DNA of 48,682 nt, from positions 1 through 48,682 of the forward strand of contig JAJFKX010000026.1 of NCBI GenBank assembly GCA_021772985.1, written 5' to 3'. The position numbers and the translations under genes were made by a program. Under the pieces are notes generated by a model. It was not told the origin of the DNA. It was given only the letters and a program-made list of their open reading frames with translations, and did not search any database. This document shows, piece by piece, positions 25,694 through 34,885 of the stretch. Each line of letters opens with the position of its first letter. Position 1 is the first letter of the stretch. This DNA is from Gammaproteobacteria bacterium (lineage in GTDB: Bacteria; Pseudomonadota; Gammaproteobacteria; Xanthomonadales; Wenzhouxiangellaceae).

Positions 25694-26165
25694 GAGTTTA
25701 CCTTCCTGTCCATTCCATGAATTGATATTCGCTTCCTAGTGAATATCTTCCTTAATTGGTAGTCACTTCCACGTGAATACCGTGTTTTAGATCGTTATGA
25801 TTATAATACTACCGTTTTCGTACGAAATTACATGCGAAATGGTGCGGAGTCAAAGTATACTCATTAACAGTGGAAACCTCAACTTTAGCACTTGAAGTGC
25901 CGTAGCATTGACTACTGTAAAATCAAAAAATCCTATGAATACATTCGTTTACATTTGCTTAACACACACCTGATCACTGACGAATCTAAACGTCATAATA
26001 ACCATTAAAGCTTAATATTTTGTTACAAGGCAGATCAGACTTTATCACCAGAATACAGCCTGAAAATGTCCAATTCAGCACCCTCAGCATCTGATCATCA
26101 AGCCTTTTTGTATAACGCCGCAGTCATGAGTATGAGCTTGGTTGCCCGACAACGCTGGAAAGAGC
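25694..26165. other. 472-base gap upstream of the NRPS operon
   Basis: No convincing coding frame. The left part holds the probable operon promoter and a 7-bp inverted repeat GATATTC/GAATATC (about 25722-25745) in the leader. The right part, up to the tRNA 3' end, is AT-rich with nothing I can assign; no integrase, attachment repeat or regulator gene is visible. Confidence 0.6.
25800..25828 (-). promoter_or_regulatory. Probable operon promoter with palindromic operator
   Basis: On the minus strand a perfect -10 hexamer TATAAT (25805-25800) lies 17 bases downstream of a poor -35 (ATTTCG). The -35 region overlaps a perfect 12-bp palindrome, TTTCGTACGAAA (25816-25827). A poor -35 covered by a palindrome suggests a regulator binds there. 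The predicted transcript would have a leader of about 100 bases before the adaptor ATG at 25693. Confidence 0.5.
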
Positions 26166-26242
26166 TGGTGGTGATGGGTGGACTTGAACCACCGACCTCA
26201 GCATTATGAGTGCCGCGCTCTAACCAACTGAGCTACATCACC
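26166..26242 (-). tRNA. tRNA with CAU anticodon (probably elongator tRNA-Met)
   Basis: Minus-strand cloverleaf of 77 bases with encoded CCA. The acceptor stem is GGTGATG paired with CATCACC, the D arm has AGCTCAGTTGGTTAGAGC, the anticodon loop is CTCATAA, and the T arm carries GGTTCAAGTCC. CAU fits elongator Met; tRNA-Ile2 (lysidine-modified CAU) is not excluded. It is not the initiator type, since the acceptor starts with a G-C pair. Its 3' end faces the biosynthetic cluster. Confidence 0.95.
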
Positions 26243-26308
26243 GCCGGAGAACCGCGTATTCTCGCAGTATTCGTAGGATTGTCAACCGTTATATGGCAAT
26301 TGCATTGA

Positions 26309-27085
26309 TCAACTGCGCAACCCGAAACCTTTATGCAACAACCACAGACAAATGCCGCCCAAAAATATGATGAAACCAACGATAATCAGATACGAAGTCA
26401 ATAGTGGCACATCAGATACACCCAGCATCCCATATCGAAATGCATTAACCATATACAAGATTGGGTTGACTGCTGACACCGTTTGCCAAACTGATGGTAA
26501 TAAGGATACCGAGTAAAATACGCCACCCAGATAAGTTAATGGGGTGAGTACAAAAGTCGGAATGATGGCAATATCATCAAACTTTTGTGCAAATATGGCA
26601 TTCACCATCCCTGCCAACCCAAACACAATCGCTGTTAATATCACCACGCTCAGGGTTACCAGCCAATTATGAACCTGGATCTCGGTGAAAAACAAAGCAA
26701 CGATGGTGACCACGACACCAACCATCAACCCACGGGTAACTGCACCAGACAAATACCCCAGCAATATCACCCAATTGGGCAGTGGTGAAATCAGTAATTC
26801 TTCAATGTGACGACCGAATTTGGCACCGAAAAACGAAGATACCATGTTGCCATAGCTGTTTTGGATCACTGCCATCATAACCAGGCCCGGCACGATAAAC
26901 TGCATATAATCAAAACCGCCCATATCACCAATCCGGCGGCCGATCAGATTGCCGAATATGATGAAATACAATGACATGGTGATTGCCGGCGGTACTATGG
27001 TTTGCCCCCAGATACGCAATATCCTGGTCAGCTCTTTACGCATTAAGGTCCGATAACCAATCCAGTTGACATAGGCGTGATTCAC
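26309..27085 (-). CDS. ABC-2 type permease, YadH-like
   Basis: The 258-residue membrane protein has six predicted helices and the ABC-2 pattern typical of YadH (FGNLIGRRIGDMGGFDY, SSFFGAKFGRHIEELLISPLP, LTPLTYLGGVFYSVSLLP). It starts at a GTG (27085) that overlaps the ATPase TGA as GTGA. With the YadG-like ATPase it forms an inner-membrane exporter whose substrate is not established; this pair is common in gammaproteobacteria and probably unrelated to the peptide cluster. Confidence 0.92.
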   Translation of the reverse strand: MNHAYVNWIGYRTLMRKELTRILRIWGQTIVPPAITMSLYFIIFGNLIGRRIGDMGGFDYMQFIVPGLVMMAVIQNSYGNMVSSFFGAKFGRHIEELLISPLPNWVILLGYLSGAVTRGLMVGVVVTIVALFFTEIQVHNWLVTLSVVILTAIVFGLAGMVNAIFAQKFDDIAIIPTFVLTPLTYLGGVFYSVSLLPSVWQTVSAVNPILYMVNAFRYGMLGVSDVPLLTSYLIIVGFIIFLGGICLWLLHKGFGLRS

Positions 27086-28017
27086 TCTGCAGTCTCCCGC
27101 TTGCCTTGCCCATTGTCGACCAGGCGCATAAACAATTCTTCCAAACGATTGCTTTTGTTGCGCATCGACAATACTTCTACTCGATGTTCGGCCAAGGCTG
27201 CAAACAAGGTATTCAAAGATCGCTCCTTCGGCAAAGATGCCTCTAGTGTTGTGGCATCCCGCAGATAGAACTGTATGCCCTCTGATTGCGGTATTTGTTC
27301 AATCGGGTGACATAAATCCAAAACAAAGGTCTCTACATCCAATTTGCCTAACAATGTTTTGATATCCGTATTTTCAACGATATTGCCATGATCGATGATG
27401 GCAACATTACGGCACATGTTTTCTGCCTCTTCCAAGTAATGCGTGGTCAAAATCACTGTGGTGCCCTGGGCGTTGATTTCATTTAGGAATGCCCACATCG
27501 AACGCCTGATTTCGATATCTACTCCGGCAGTAGGTTCATCCAGGATCAATAGCTCAGGTTTATTGACCATCGCTCTGGCAATCATCAACCGGCGCTTCAT
27601 GCCTCCTGACAATGTTCGTGATGGCTTGTCGTGTTTATCCCACAATGCCAGCTGGCGTAGATAATACTCTGCACGCTCCAAAGCAAGCTTGCGCGGAATA
27701 CCATAATACCCTGCCTGATGACTGATGATGTCCAGCGGCCGCTCAAACTGATTGAAGTTAAGCTCCTGCGGCACCAGACCAATACTGGCCATAGCCTCGG
27801 CTCTGTTTGCGTTTAGATCATGACCACAGATGGTCACCTGCCCACTGGTGGGATTGACCAACGAGCTGATGATCCCGATCAATGTGGACTTACCAGCACC
27901 ATTAGGCCCCAGCAAGGCAAAAAAATCGCCCCTTTCAACCTGTAAGCTCACTCCACGCAGGGCTTCAACTCCATTTTTATAGGTTTTTTTGAGGTTCCGG
28001 ATATCTAATGCCAGCAT
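27082..28017 (-). CDS. ABC transporter ATPase, YadG-like
   Basis: The 311-residue ATPase has Walker A LLGPNGAGKST, signature LSGGMKRRLMIARAM, Walker B LLILDEPTAGVD, switch His ILTTHYLEEAE and a C-terminal DUF4162-like region. The length and these motifs match the YadG group of drug/lipid exporter ATPases. It overlaps the permease gene by four bases and is divergent from the peptidase gene at 28118. Confidence 0.93.
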   Translation of the reverse strand: MLALDIRNLKKTYKNGVEALRGVSLQVERGDFFALLGPNGAGKSTLIGIISSLVNPTSGQVTICGHDLNANRAEAMASIGLVPQELNFNQFERPLDIISHQAGYYGIPRKLALERAEYYLRQLALWDKHDKPSRTLSGGMKRRLMIARAMVNKPELLILDEPTAGVDIEIRRSMWAFLNEINAQGTTVILTTHYLEEAENMCRNVAIIDHGNIVENTDIKTLLGKLDVETFVLDLCHPIEQIPQSEGIQFYLRDATTLEASLPKERSLNTLFAALAEHRVEVLSMRNKSNRLEELFMRLVDNGQGKRETAE

Positions 28018-28117
28018 CTGGTTTCCAATCTGGGTTAATGACCAATGACACCTTATTTTGGCGTCATAGGCATGTTAGAGTTGCGCTTTAATTTGGGGCC
28101 AAGGACAGGATTACAAC

Positions 28118-29596
28118 ATGCCATTAACCAAGTCGCTGACCTGGCAGGTGCTTATTGCGCTGTATTTTTTATGCTGGACTGCTTCGGCACCTGCCGAAAC
28201 AACCAATCACAGTATCGAGTTTTCGCCTTGTGAGTTACAGTTACCAGGCACAAGTTTTTCAACCAGTGCCGAATGTGGCAGCAGGTTAGTTGCGGAAAAC
28301 CCTGAAGACCCTGATGCCCGCAGCATTACACTTAATCTGGCGCGCATAGCCGCTATCAAAAAAGACGAAAAAGCACCCGACCCAATATTCTTTTTTGCGG
28401 GGGGCCCGGGACAGTCTGCCACAGAATCATACCCAATTGTAGCGGCCAGTTTGGCAGCTGCAAATGAATTTCGCGACATCATCCTGATCGATCAACGAGG
28501 TACCGGTGGCTCTAACAGGCTCAGCTGTGATTATGGCGAAGCTGAACTTGAACTGGACATGAGTATTGCTGAAGTTGTTGAGCTGACTCGACGATGTATT
28601 GCCACGCTGGATGCAGACCCTAAATACTACACCACCTCGGTTGCAATGCAGGATGTCGATCTTGTTCGAGCAGCACTGGGTTACGATCAGATTAATCTGA
28701 TTGGTGTTTCTTATGGTACACGTGCAGCTCAAGTGTACTTGAGGCTATACCCTGAGCATGTCCGCAGTGTAGTGCTGGACAGCGTTGTGCCGCCACAGCT
28801 ATTACTCGGCATGGAACATGCCCAAAATTTAGATTCCGCTATCAACAAACTGTTTTTGCGATGCAACAGAGAAACAGCTTGTGGCGACCGTTTCGGTAAT
28901 CTGGACGCACAACTGCGCAACCTGCTTGATATTGTGAATTCTCAGCCTCCAACCTTGCGCATGAGAATGCCTACCAGCGGTGAATTTGATGACATTCTGG
29001 TCACCCGAGATGTACTCGCTGTTGCAATCCGCCTGCTCAGTTATAGCAGCGAAACCCAAGCTCTGATCCCTATATTGCTGGAGCAAGCCAGCTTGGGAGA
29101 CTGGCAACCGCTGGCTTCTCAAGCGCTGTTACAGGTTCAGAATATTGAAGACGTAATCGCAAGGGGTATGGAATTGTCGGTTATTTGCAGTGAAGATGAG
29201 CCTTTCTTCCCAAGCAACATCGACCAGCACAATACTTTATTAGGACAACTGCTGATCGAGTTGACTCAAGCCCAATGCGCCGTCTGGCCACGTGGTCACG
29301 TTCCAAATGATTTTCACACCCCGATGATTAACAATGAGGTCCCGGTGTTATTACTATCAGGGGAGTATGATCCGGTCACTCCGCCCAATTATGGTGAACA
29401 AGCTGCCGAGCAATTTGCCAATTCCCAACACTGGGTCATCCCAGGTCGGGGACATAGCGTGCTGAGACATGGCTGCCTGCCCGATCAGGTAGCACTTTTC
29501 TTTGCTGATGCGGATCTGTCTGTACTTGATGCTGAATGCATTAATCGGATTGGCCCAATGCCGTTTTTTTTATCCATGACTGGCCCTCAGCCTTAA
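28118..29596 (+). CDS. Secreted alpha/beta-hydrolase peptidase, TAP/proline-iminopeptidase type
   Basis: The 492-residue protein has a signal peptide (about residues 1-26, cleavage likely after SAPAE or nearby). The catalytic triad is Ser198 (GVSYGT), Asp418 (GEYDPVTPP) and His446 (GRGHSV), with oxyanion region GGPGQS (residues 95-100). The C-terminal part fits the TAP-like domain of bacterial tripeptidyl or prolyl aminopeptidases. An AGGACAGG stretch lies upstream of the ATG. The gene starts a plus-strand unit with the NatAB-like pair, whose ATPase starts 13 bases after its stop. Confidence 0.88.
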   Translation: MPLTKSLTWQVLIALYFLCWTASAPAETTNHSIEFSPCELQLPGTSFSTSAECGSRLVAENPEDPDARSITLNLARIAAIKKDEKAPDPIFFFAGGPGQSATESYPIVAASLAAANEFRDIILIDQRGTGGSNRLSCDYGEAELELDMSIAEVVELTRRCIATLDADPKYYTTSVAMQDVDLVRAALGYDQINLIGVSYGTRAAQVYLRLYPEHVRSVVLDSVVPPQLLLGMEHAQNLDSAINKLFLRCNRETACGDRFGNLDAQLRNLLDIVNSQPPTLRMRMPTSGEFDDILVTRDVLAVAIRLLSYSSETQALIPILLEQASLGDWQPLASQALLQVQNIEDVIARGMELSVICSEDEPFFPSNIDQHNTLLGQLLIELTQAQCAVWPRGHVPNDFHTPMINNEVPVLLLSGEYDPVTPPNYGEQAAEQFANSQHWVIPGRGHSVLRHGCLPDQVALFFADADLSVLDAECINRIGPMPFFLSMTGPQP

Positions 29597-29609
29597 CCGG
29601 AGCATCAGC

Positions 29610-30344
29610 ATGATTAAAGTTCAAAATCTGAAAAAATCATTTGGTGATGTACAAGCCGTCAAAGATGTCTCTTTTGATGCAGCAGATGGCCAGATCACCG
29701 GCCTGCTGGGCCCTAACGGTGCCGGCAAAACCACTACCCTGCGGATGTTGTATTCGTTATTGCCGCCTGACAACGGAACCATTTCGATTGATGGCATGGA
29801 TCCGCAAATAGAACCTTTGCGGGTTAAACGTCAGCTGGGTGTAGTGCCGGACGCCAGAGGTTTATACACTCGACTGACAGCACGCGAGAATATTGAATAT
29901 TTTGGCCAGTTACATGGTATTGAGTCTGCTGTTTTGAAACAGCGTATCGATGAATTAACCAATTTGCTGGACCTGGGCGACTTTATTGACCGACGCACCG
30001 ATGGCTTCTCCCAGGGACAGCGGGTCCGGGTGGCAGTAGCCAGGGCAATGGTTCACAAACCGCAAACGCTTTTACTTGATGAGCCAAGCAATGGGCTGGA
30101 TGTAATGAGTACCCGTGCCTTAAGGCACCTGTTACGTGATTTGAAACAAGCTGGTCATTGTGTAGTGCTTTCCACCCATATCATGCAGGAAGTTGCTGCA
30201 CTTTGTGACCAGATAGTTATCATTGCTGACGGTCGGGTGGTAGCCAGTGGTAGTGCAGCGCATTTGCGTGAGATCAGCGGTTGCCCGGAATTAGAAGATG
30301 CGTTTGTGAAATTAATCGGCACCGAGGAGGGCTTGCTGGCATGA
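29610..30344 (+). CDS. ABC transporter ATPase, NatA-like
   Basis: The 244-residue ATPase has Walker A LLGPNGAGKTTT, signature FSQGQRVRVAVARAM, Walker B LLLDEPSNGLD, and switch His VLSTHIMQE. Its product pairs with the NatB-like permease, whose start overlaps its stop (ATGA). Such pairs were described as sodium exporters in Bacillus; the substrate here is not shown by sequence. Confidence 0.92.
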   Translation: MIKVQNLKKSFGDVQAVKDVSFDAADGQITGLLGPNGAGKTTTLRMLYSLLPPDNGTISIDGMDPQIEPLRVKRQLGVVPDARGLYTRLTARENIEYFGQLHGIESAVLKQRIDELTNLLDLGDFIDRRTDGFSQGQRVRVAVARAMVHKPQTLLLDEPSNGLDVMSTRALRHLLRDLKQAGHCVVLSTHIMQEVAALCDQIVIIADGRVVASGSAAHLREISGCPELEDAFVKLIGTEEGLLA

Positions 30345-31519
30345 TGCGAGGAATCAAAATCGTTGCCTTGAAAGAAATTCGTGATAGCTTGCGTGACCGG
30401 CGCACGGTCATGAATACATTGCTGATGGGACCTATTCTTGGTCCTTTACTGTTTATCGGCATGTTGACTTTAATCACTCAAAAAGAGGTTGATAAGGCCC
30501 AGGAAACACTGCATATCCCGGTTGTTAATGAAAGCCTGGCACCCAGTTTGATCAACTTTCTGGAATTACAGGGTGTAGTTGTTGAACAACCTCCAGCTGA
30601 TCCGGAACAGGCCATTCGGGACGAATTACACTCGGTCATCATTCGTATTGCTGAAGACTACCCAGAAAAATGGCGTGCCGGACAACCGGCAACAGTTGAA
30701 GTTATCGCAGATGCATCTCAGCGAGAAATCAGTACTACGCTTGCCCGGGTAAAGTTGTTACTGAACGGTTATAGCTCACAAATTGGTAGTTTGCGGCTGC
30801 AATTGCGAGGTGTCGACCCACAATTGATGCGCGCAGTAGATGTGCGTGATATAGATTTATCTACCCCGGAAAGCCGGGGCGCTCTAATTCTGGCCATGCT
30901 GCCGTATTTTATTATGATCACTTTGTTTGTCGGCAGCATGTCTGTTGCCATCGACACCACTGCCGGTGAAAAAGAACGCCAATCATTAGAACCGCTGTTA
31001 ATTAATCCGGTGCCACGCTGGGAAATCATGACCGGCAAGCTAACTGCCACAACTTTATTTTCATTGGCTTCATTGGTTTTGACATTAATGGCCTTTGTCA
31101 TTTTTGTAGGTTTAATACCAGCTTCAAATTTGAATTTTGAGCTTAATATCGACTGGAATCTGGCAGCTCGGTTCTGGTACATCACAGCTCCAGTGGCATT
31201 GGTTGCTGCGGCTTTGCTCACCACCATTGCTGCTTTTGCAAAAAGCTTTCGTGAAGCACAGTCTTATATGAGCATGATTATCCTGATTCCGATGCTACCC
31301 AGTTTATGGCTGTTTATTAATCCGGTGAAAGCTGAAACCTGGATGATGTGGATTCCATTACTATCCCAAAACCTGTTGGTTAACCAACATATCCGTGCTG
31401 AAAGTGTGCCCGTATTGTGGGAAGTTATCAGCATAGTCAGTACCTTAGCGTTAGGATTATTATTGGCGATTTCTGCAGCAAGACTTTACCAGCGGTCAAA
31501 ACTGATTTTTAGCAATTAG
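30341..31519 (+). CDS. ABC-2 type permease, NatB-like
   Basis: About 392 residues. The frame extends upstream to 30281, but the ATG at 30341 (or 30344) has GAGGAGG about ten bases before it and overlaps the ATPase stop. Layout: N-terminal helix (about residues 25-45), extracytoplasmic domain (to about 180), then five helices starting ALILAMLPYFIMITLF. The stretch DTTAGEKERQSLEPLLINPV is a hallmark of the CPBP-free NatB family. A terminator follows. Confidence 0.9.
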   Translation: MMRGIKIVALKEIRDSLRDRRTVMNTLLMGPILGPLLFIGMLTLITQKEVDKAQETLHIPVVNESLAPSLINFLELQGVVVEQPPADPEQAIRDELHSVIIRIAEDYPEKWRAGQPATVEVIADASQREISTTLARVKLLLNGYSSQIGSLRLQLRGVDPQLMRAVDVRDIDLSTPESRGALILAMLPYFIMITLFVGSMSVAIDTTAGEKERQSLEPLLINPVPRWEIMTGKLTATTLFSLASLVLTLMAFVIFVGLIPASNLNFELNIDWNLAARFWYITAPVALVAAALLTTIAAFAKSFREAQSYMSMIILIPMLPSLWLFINPVKAETWMMWIPLLSQNLLVNQHIRAESVPVLWEVISIVSTLALGLLLAISAARLYQRSKLIFSN

Positions 31520-31531
31520 ATTTGCTAATCA

Positions 31532-31567
31532 GGCCGGGATATTCAATCTGCTATCCCGGCCCTTTAT
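31532..31567. terminator. Terminator between convergent genes
   Basis: A perfect 10-bp stem GGCCGGGATA (31532-31541) and TATCCCGGCC (31552-31561) followed by CTTTATT on the plus strand. It ends the NatAB-like unit and may also stop the convergent HEAT-repeat operon. Confidence 0.75.
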
Positions 31568-31576
31568 TATCCCCGG

Positions 31577-32587
31577 TTAAGGCTTGGATAAAATACTGTC
31601 CATGTAGTCGAAGACTTGTGCAGACTCACTCTGAGCCAACCAGAATAAAGCTTGCTTTCGATTTTTCCTGGACAGGCTTTGGTCTTCGATAAGTTGTGTC
31701 AAGGCCTCAAATGCCCGCTCCTTTGGTAACTGAGATAAAGCAAAAATAGCCTGCTGTTGGACATGCTGATCCGGTTCTTTATTCAGCGCCGTGAATATTG
31801 CACTTTCACTTTCATCTGCAGCAGTTTGGGTTAACCAGAACCAGGCTTGCGCCCGGACTTTTGCGGCTGAATCGGTATTCGCCAGCTCAATTAATGCAGC
31901 AGCACGCTCTGGTATCTGTGACTGAGAAATTGAGAATGCAGCATGTTCTCTGACTTTTGCAGAGGAATCAGCAAACATGATCTGCCTGATTTCAGCCGCT
32001 GTTTCTAATGCCCGCAGCTGCCCCATCCAGAAAACAGCGCCCTTACGATTTTCAATAATAGAATCATGTAATCCGATATCGACCAAAACTTCCCGTGCCC
32101 GATCATCTGCATGCACTGCTACCGCCGCTAATATATGGCTGCTAAGTTTTATTTGTGCTGAAAAGTGCTCTGCCAGCCAGTTGACACTATCAATTGCTGG
32201 AACAATACCCAGGTTGGCTATATCAGTTTTTGCCTTGACCGGACATGACGTCTCGAATGTACGGATTTTCTGCAGTTCACCGTTTTCCATTAAAGCATAA
32301 ATCCGCATTTCAGCAGCGTCATCGGCGGTTTCATCTGAGCTGCCATAACTCATGTTGCGGCTGTCAAGATTGCAGGGTTTGGATATGGGTTTGCCGTTAT
32401 TCCAATGGAAACAACACCAGTTTGGCGCGCCTTCCACGGCTGCCACCTGCCAGCTGACCCAACCATCATCGGGCAGCTCAATTGAAGCAGCCACTAGATT
32501 ATTAAGTGAGCCCATTATCCAGATCAAACCGAATATGGCACATCGCATTTTTATGCTCTCGCCATATTGACCAATTGAGCTCATCAT
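31577..32587 (-). CDS. Exported HEAT-repeat protein
   Basis: The 336-residue protein has an N-terminal hydrophobic segment (about residues 14-34, signal peptide or anchor), a region with paired Cys (NWCCFHW), and from about residue 150 a run of HEAT repeats of about 31 residues (for example AKVREHAAFSISQS, AKVRAQAWFWLTQT, QHVQQQAIFALSQL, KNRKQALFWLAQS). HEAT solenoids bind other proteins. It starts at ATGATG overlapping the stop of the previous gene and closes the sigma-factor operon. A second ATG at 32548 would give a tighter signal peptide. Confidence 0.85.
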   Translation of the reverse strand: MMSSIGQYGESIKMRCAIFGLIWIMGSLNNLVAASIELPDDGWVSWQVAAVEGAPNWCCFHWNNGKPISKPCNLDSRNMSYGSSDETADDAAEMRIYALMENGELQKIRTFETSCPVKAKTDIANLGIVPAIDSVNWLAEHFSAQIKLSSHILAAVAVHADDRAREVLVDIGLHDSIIENRKGAVFWMGQLRALETAAEIRQIMFADSSAKVREHAAFSISQSQIPERAAALIELANTDSAAKVRAQAWFWLTQTAADESESAIFTALNKEPDQHVQQQAIFALSQLPKERAFEALTQLIEDQSLSRKNRKQALFWLAQSESAQVFDYMDSILSKP

Positions 32588-33486
32588 GGTTGATTCCCCT
32601 GCAATGCAGCATCAATAGCTTCCAGAGCCGCGTCACCACCGATAATGCCCAAGGTTCGCAATAACCTCCGTTTTTCATCCGTGTTCTGCGCTTCACGGTA
32701 TAGTTCCAATAAACCCTGTTCGTGGCCAGAGATTATCATGCCTTGTAATACGGCCTTTTTGACATCCTGATTTTCGGTATTCCGATAAGTATCTACCAAT
32801 ACCTGATTTGCCTGTGCGCCACCAATAATCCCAAAGCCATTGATTACCTCAATTTGCAATTCCGGATCGCTTGCCACTGCATCTGTTTTGATTAGCTGCT
32901 GTAAACCCTCCAAATCCCCTGACATAACATGTGCCCGCACCAGGCTCTCTGACATGTTGCCACGGTCGCCCAGTTGCCGCAGTTCATCAACAGCCCCCAT
33001 CACACCCAGCATTTGGATTGCCTGGTCGAATTCCTCATCATTGGTGGCATTGGTTGCCAGGCGGTAAACCGCTTGCTTATCATCTGCAATTAAATAAGCC
33101 TGCAATACCTCCTGTTTGGTTTCAGCATTACCGGCAGCATAAATCCCTTCCAGTGCCTGCAACGCATCGGCATTGCCACCGATACCTATCATCCGGATAG
33201 CTTCTGCTTGCAAAGCAGAATCAGTATTAACCGCAAACTCCACCAACTCAGCTTGCGCCTCCGGCAGATTAATCTGGCTTAAAATAAATAATGCCCTGGA
33301 TTTGACTCGATCGCTATGATTACTGGCCAGCACTTTTTGCACCAACGGCAAGGCACGATCTGCTGGCGCAGACATTAATGCTTCAAGTGCAGTAACTGCC
33401 AATTCTTCACGTTCGATATCTGTCTGTGCTTGTACCGGTGTTAGTATCCCAGCCAAAGCCATAATTAAAACCAACATAACTCTCAT
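32584..33486 (-). CDS. Exported HEAT-repeat protein
   Basis: The 300-residue protein has a clear signal peptide (about residues 1-20, ending TPVQAQ). The rest is HEAT-like repeats (VKSRALFILSQINL, ALQAEAIRMIGIGG, ETKQEVLQAYLIAD, QDVKKAVLQGMIISG). It is a paralogue-like neighbour of the next gene. Its place behind a sigma factor and a probable anti-sigma factor suggests a periplasmic partner or sensor of that system. Confidence 0.87.
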   Translation of the reverse strand: MRVMLVLIMALAGILTPVQAQTDIEREELAVTALEALMSAPADRALPLVQKVLASNHSDRVKSRALFILSQINLPEAQAELVEFAVNTDSALQAEAIRMIGIGGNADALQALEGIYAAGNAETKQEVLQAYLIADDKQAVYRLATNATNDEEFDQAIQMLGVMGAVDELRQLGDRGNMSESLVRAHVMSGDLEGLQQLIKTDAVASDPELQIEVINGFGIIGGAQANQVLVDTYRNTENQDVKKAVLQGMIISGHEQGLLELYREAQNTDEKRRLLRTLGIIGGDAALEAIDAALQGNQP

Positions 33487-33519
33487 AATGAATTTCCTGT
33501 ATTAAAACGTTTACCCGTG

Positions 33520-34239
33520 TTAAAGCTGTTCTACTTGCTTAGATGTGGCACGCGCTAATTTTGTTTGCATAACTGTTAATTCGAACGCCAACTGCATACG
33601 CGCTGCTTCAATTTCTGAAGCTGAACTTTGTTCATTCGCGATGCTCATCAAAACCAACTCGAAAGCACGCAATACCCGTGCTAATCCAGGGTCACTGCTG
33701 TTCTCAGCAGCCATTTGATACATTCGATTCCGACTGATAATTTCCGTGATCAGGGCCTGACGTTGAGTTGGGTTTTCATCATTAAGGCTGGCCAGTTGCA
33801 TTTCGGTTTCCTGCAGAAAAACCCGCAAGCCGGATACAAATGAATTGGTTGAACTGACAAACGGTGTTGTAACTGCATCAGGTGTAGTCTGTTTATCTGG
33901 CAGATTCAGCCCGATCAACACCCCCAGGGTAAGCACCAGTACTGCTGCGCTTGCTAGCGCTGCTCCAAATTGAAATGGCTGCATCAGCCAAGCGAAACGC
34001 GAAGGCTTATCCTGTTCCATGCTGACCAAACGATCCAGGCTGGTGTGCCAGCGGTGCATTGCATGAGCCGGTGCTTTGAGCTCAGCACTGACCTCCAACT
34101 GATCGAGCTGATGGCTTAAGGTTAGTAACCGATCCGCCAGCTTAGGATCTCGTTCCAGGGCCATTTTGATTTCAGCCATACGCTTTTCTGATAAGCCATC
34201 ACGGTAATAATATAAAAGCAGTTCTTCATCGTTGATCAT
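33520..34239 (-). CDS. Single-pass membrane protein, probable anti-sigma factor
   Basis: The 239-residue protein has a cytoplasmic N-terminal half (about 85 residues, acidic, helical), one membrane helix (about residues 90-110, SAAVLVLTLGVLIGLNL) and a C-terminal periplasmic part predicted helical. There is no zinc-binding HxxxCxxC motif, so it is not a classic ZAS anti-sigma factor. Its ATG overlaps the sigma stop (ATGA), the usual arrangement for a cognate anti-sigma gene. The function is inferred from position and topology. Confidence 0.78.
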   Translation of the reverse strand: MINDEELLLYYYRDGLSEKRMAEIKMALERDPKLADRLLTLSHQLDQLEVSAELKAPAHAMHRWHTSLDRLVSMEQDKPSRFAWLMQPFQFGAALASAAVLVLTLGVLIGLNLPDKQTTPDAVTTPFVSSTNSFVSGLRVFLQETEMQLASLNDENPTQRQALITEIISRNRMYQMAAENSSDPGLARVLRAFELVLMSIANEQSSASEIEAARMQLAFELTVMQTKLARATSKQVEQL

Positions 34240-34766
34240 TGTTCACTCCGCCATTCGGCCATGCTTTTGCGCAGCTTACGAACTGCTCGAAACAAGCCTT
34301 GCTTGATACTGCTGACTGCAGTTTCCAACGCTTCGGCAATTTCACTTAAACGCCATTGCTCGATGTGTTTAAGTACAAAACAGACCCGTTCGAATTCGCT
34401 TAATTGCGTTAATGCTGCCGCCAATTCCATTCCCATTTCCTGCTCTGCCCTGGCATCTACCGGGGTTTTAGGATCAACCACAAAATCATCTTCCAGAGGT
34501 TGCCAGACTTGTGGCCGGTTTTTGCGTATCAGCTGCAATGCAGCATTGACAACAATCCGATGAATCCAGGTATCCAGACGTGATCCGCCCTGAAATTGCT
34601 GACGCTTGCTCCAGGCAGTCATCAAACCATCCTGAACCGCATCTTCGGCATAAGCCGGGTTGCGGGTAATTTTCAGGCACACCGCATACCAGCGATCTCC
34701 ATACTGCTGAAGTGCACTATGAAATTCATCGAGTGTAGGGACTGAGGTTTTTAACAAAGCAGCCAT
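34236..34766 (-). CDS. ECF sigma-70 factor
   Basis: The 176-residue protein has region 2 (YAEDAVQDGLMTAW, LDTWIHRIVVNAALQ) and region 4 (LSEFERVCFVLKHIE, LSEIAEALETAVSSIKQGLFRA) of the RpoE-like family. It leads a four-gene unit with an apparent anti-sigma factor and two HEAT-repeat proteins. ECF factors often activate their own promoter, but I could not recognise its motif in the 119-base intergenic region to the divergent patatin gene. Confidence 0.93.
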   Translation of the reverse strand: MAALLKTSVPTLDEFHSALQQYGDRWYAVCLKITRNPAYAEDAVQDGLMTAWSKRQQFQGGSRLDTWIHRIVVNAALQLIRKNRPQVWQPLEDDFVVDPKTPVDARAEQEMGMELAAALTQLSEFERVCFVLKHIEQWRLSEIAEALETAVSSIKQGLFRAVRKLRKSMAEWRSEQ

Positions 34767-34885
34767 AGGCCTTTGATGCGTCGGGTTGATATAAAGTTAG
34801 CATGCAATCGCGTCAGCCATCAGGTGTTTTCTTATAACTTAGTGTGTATGCTAATTCCAGGGACCGTAATAATCAGGAGGGTGGT

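Noticed and set aside
26243-26308. Second tRNA next to the CAU tRNA
   Set aside because: I found no second cloverleaf or T-arm motif in the flanking bases.
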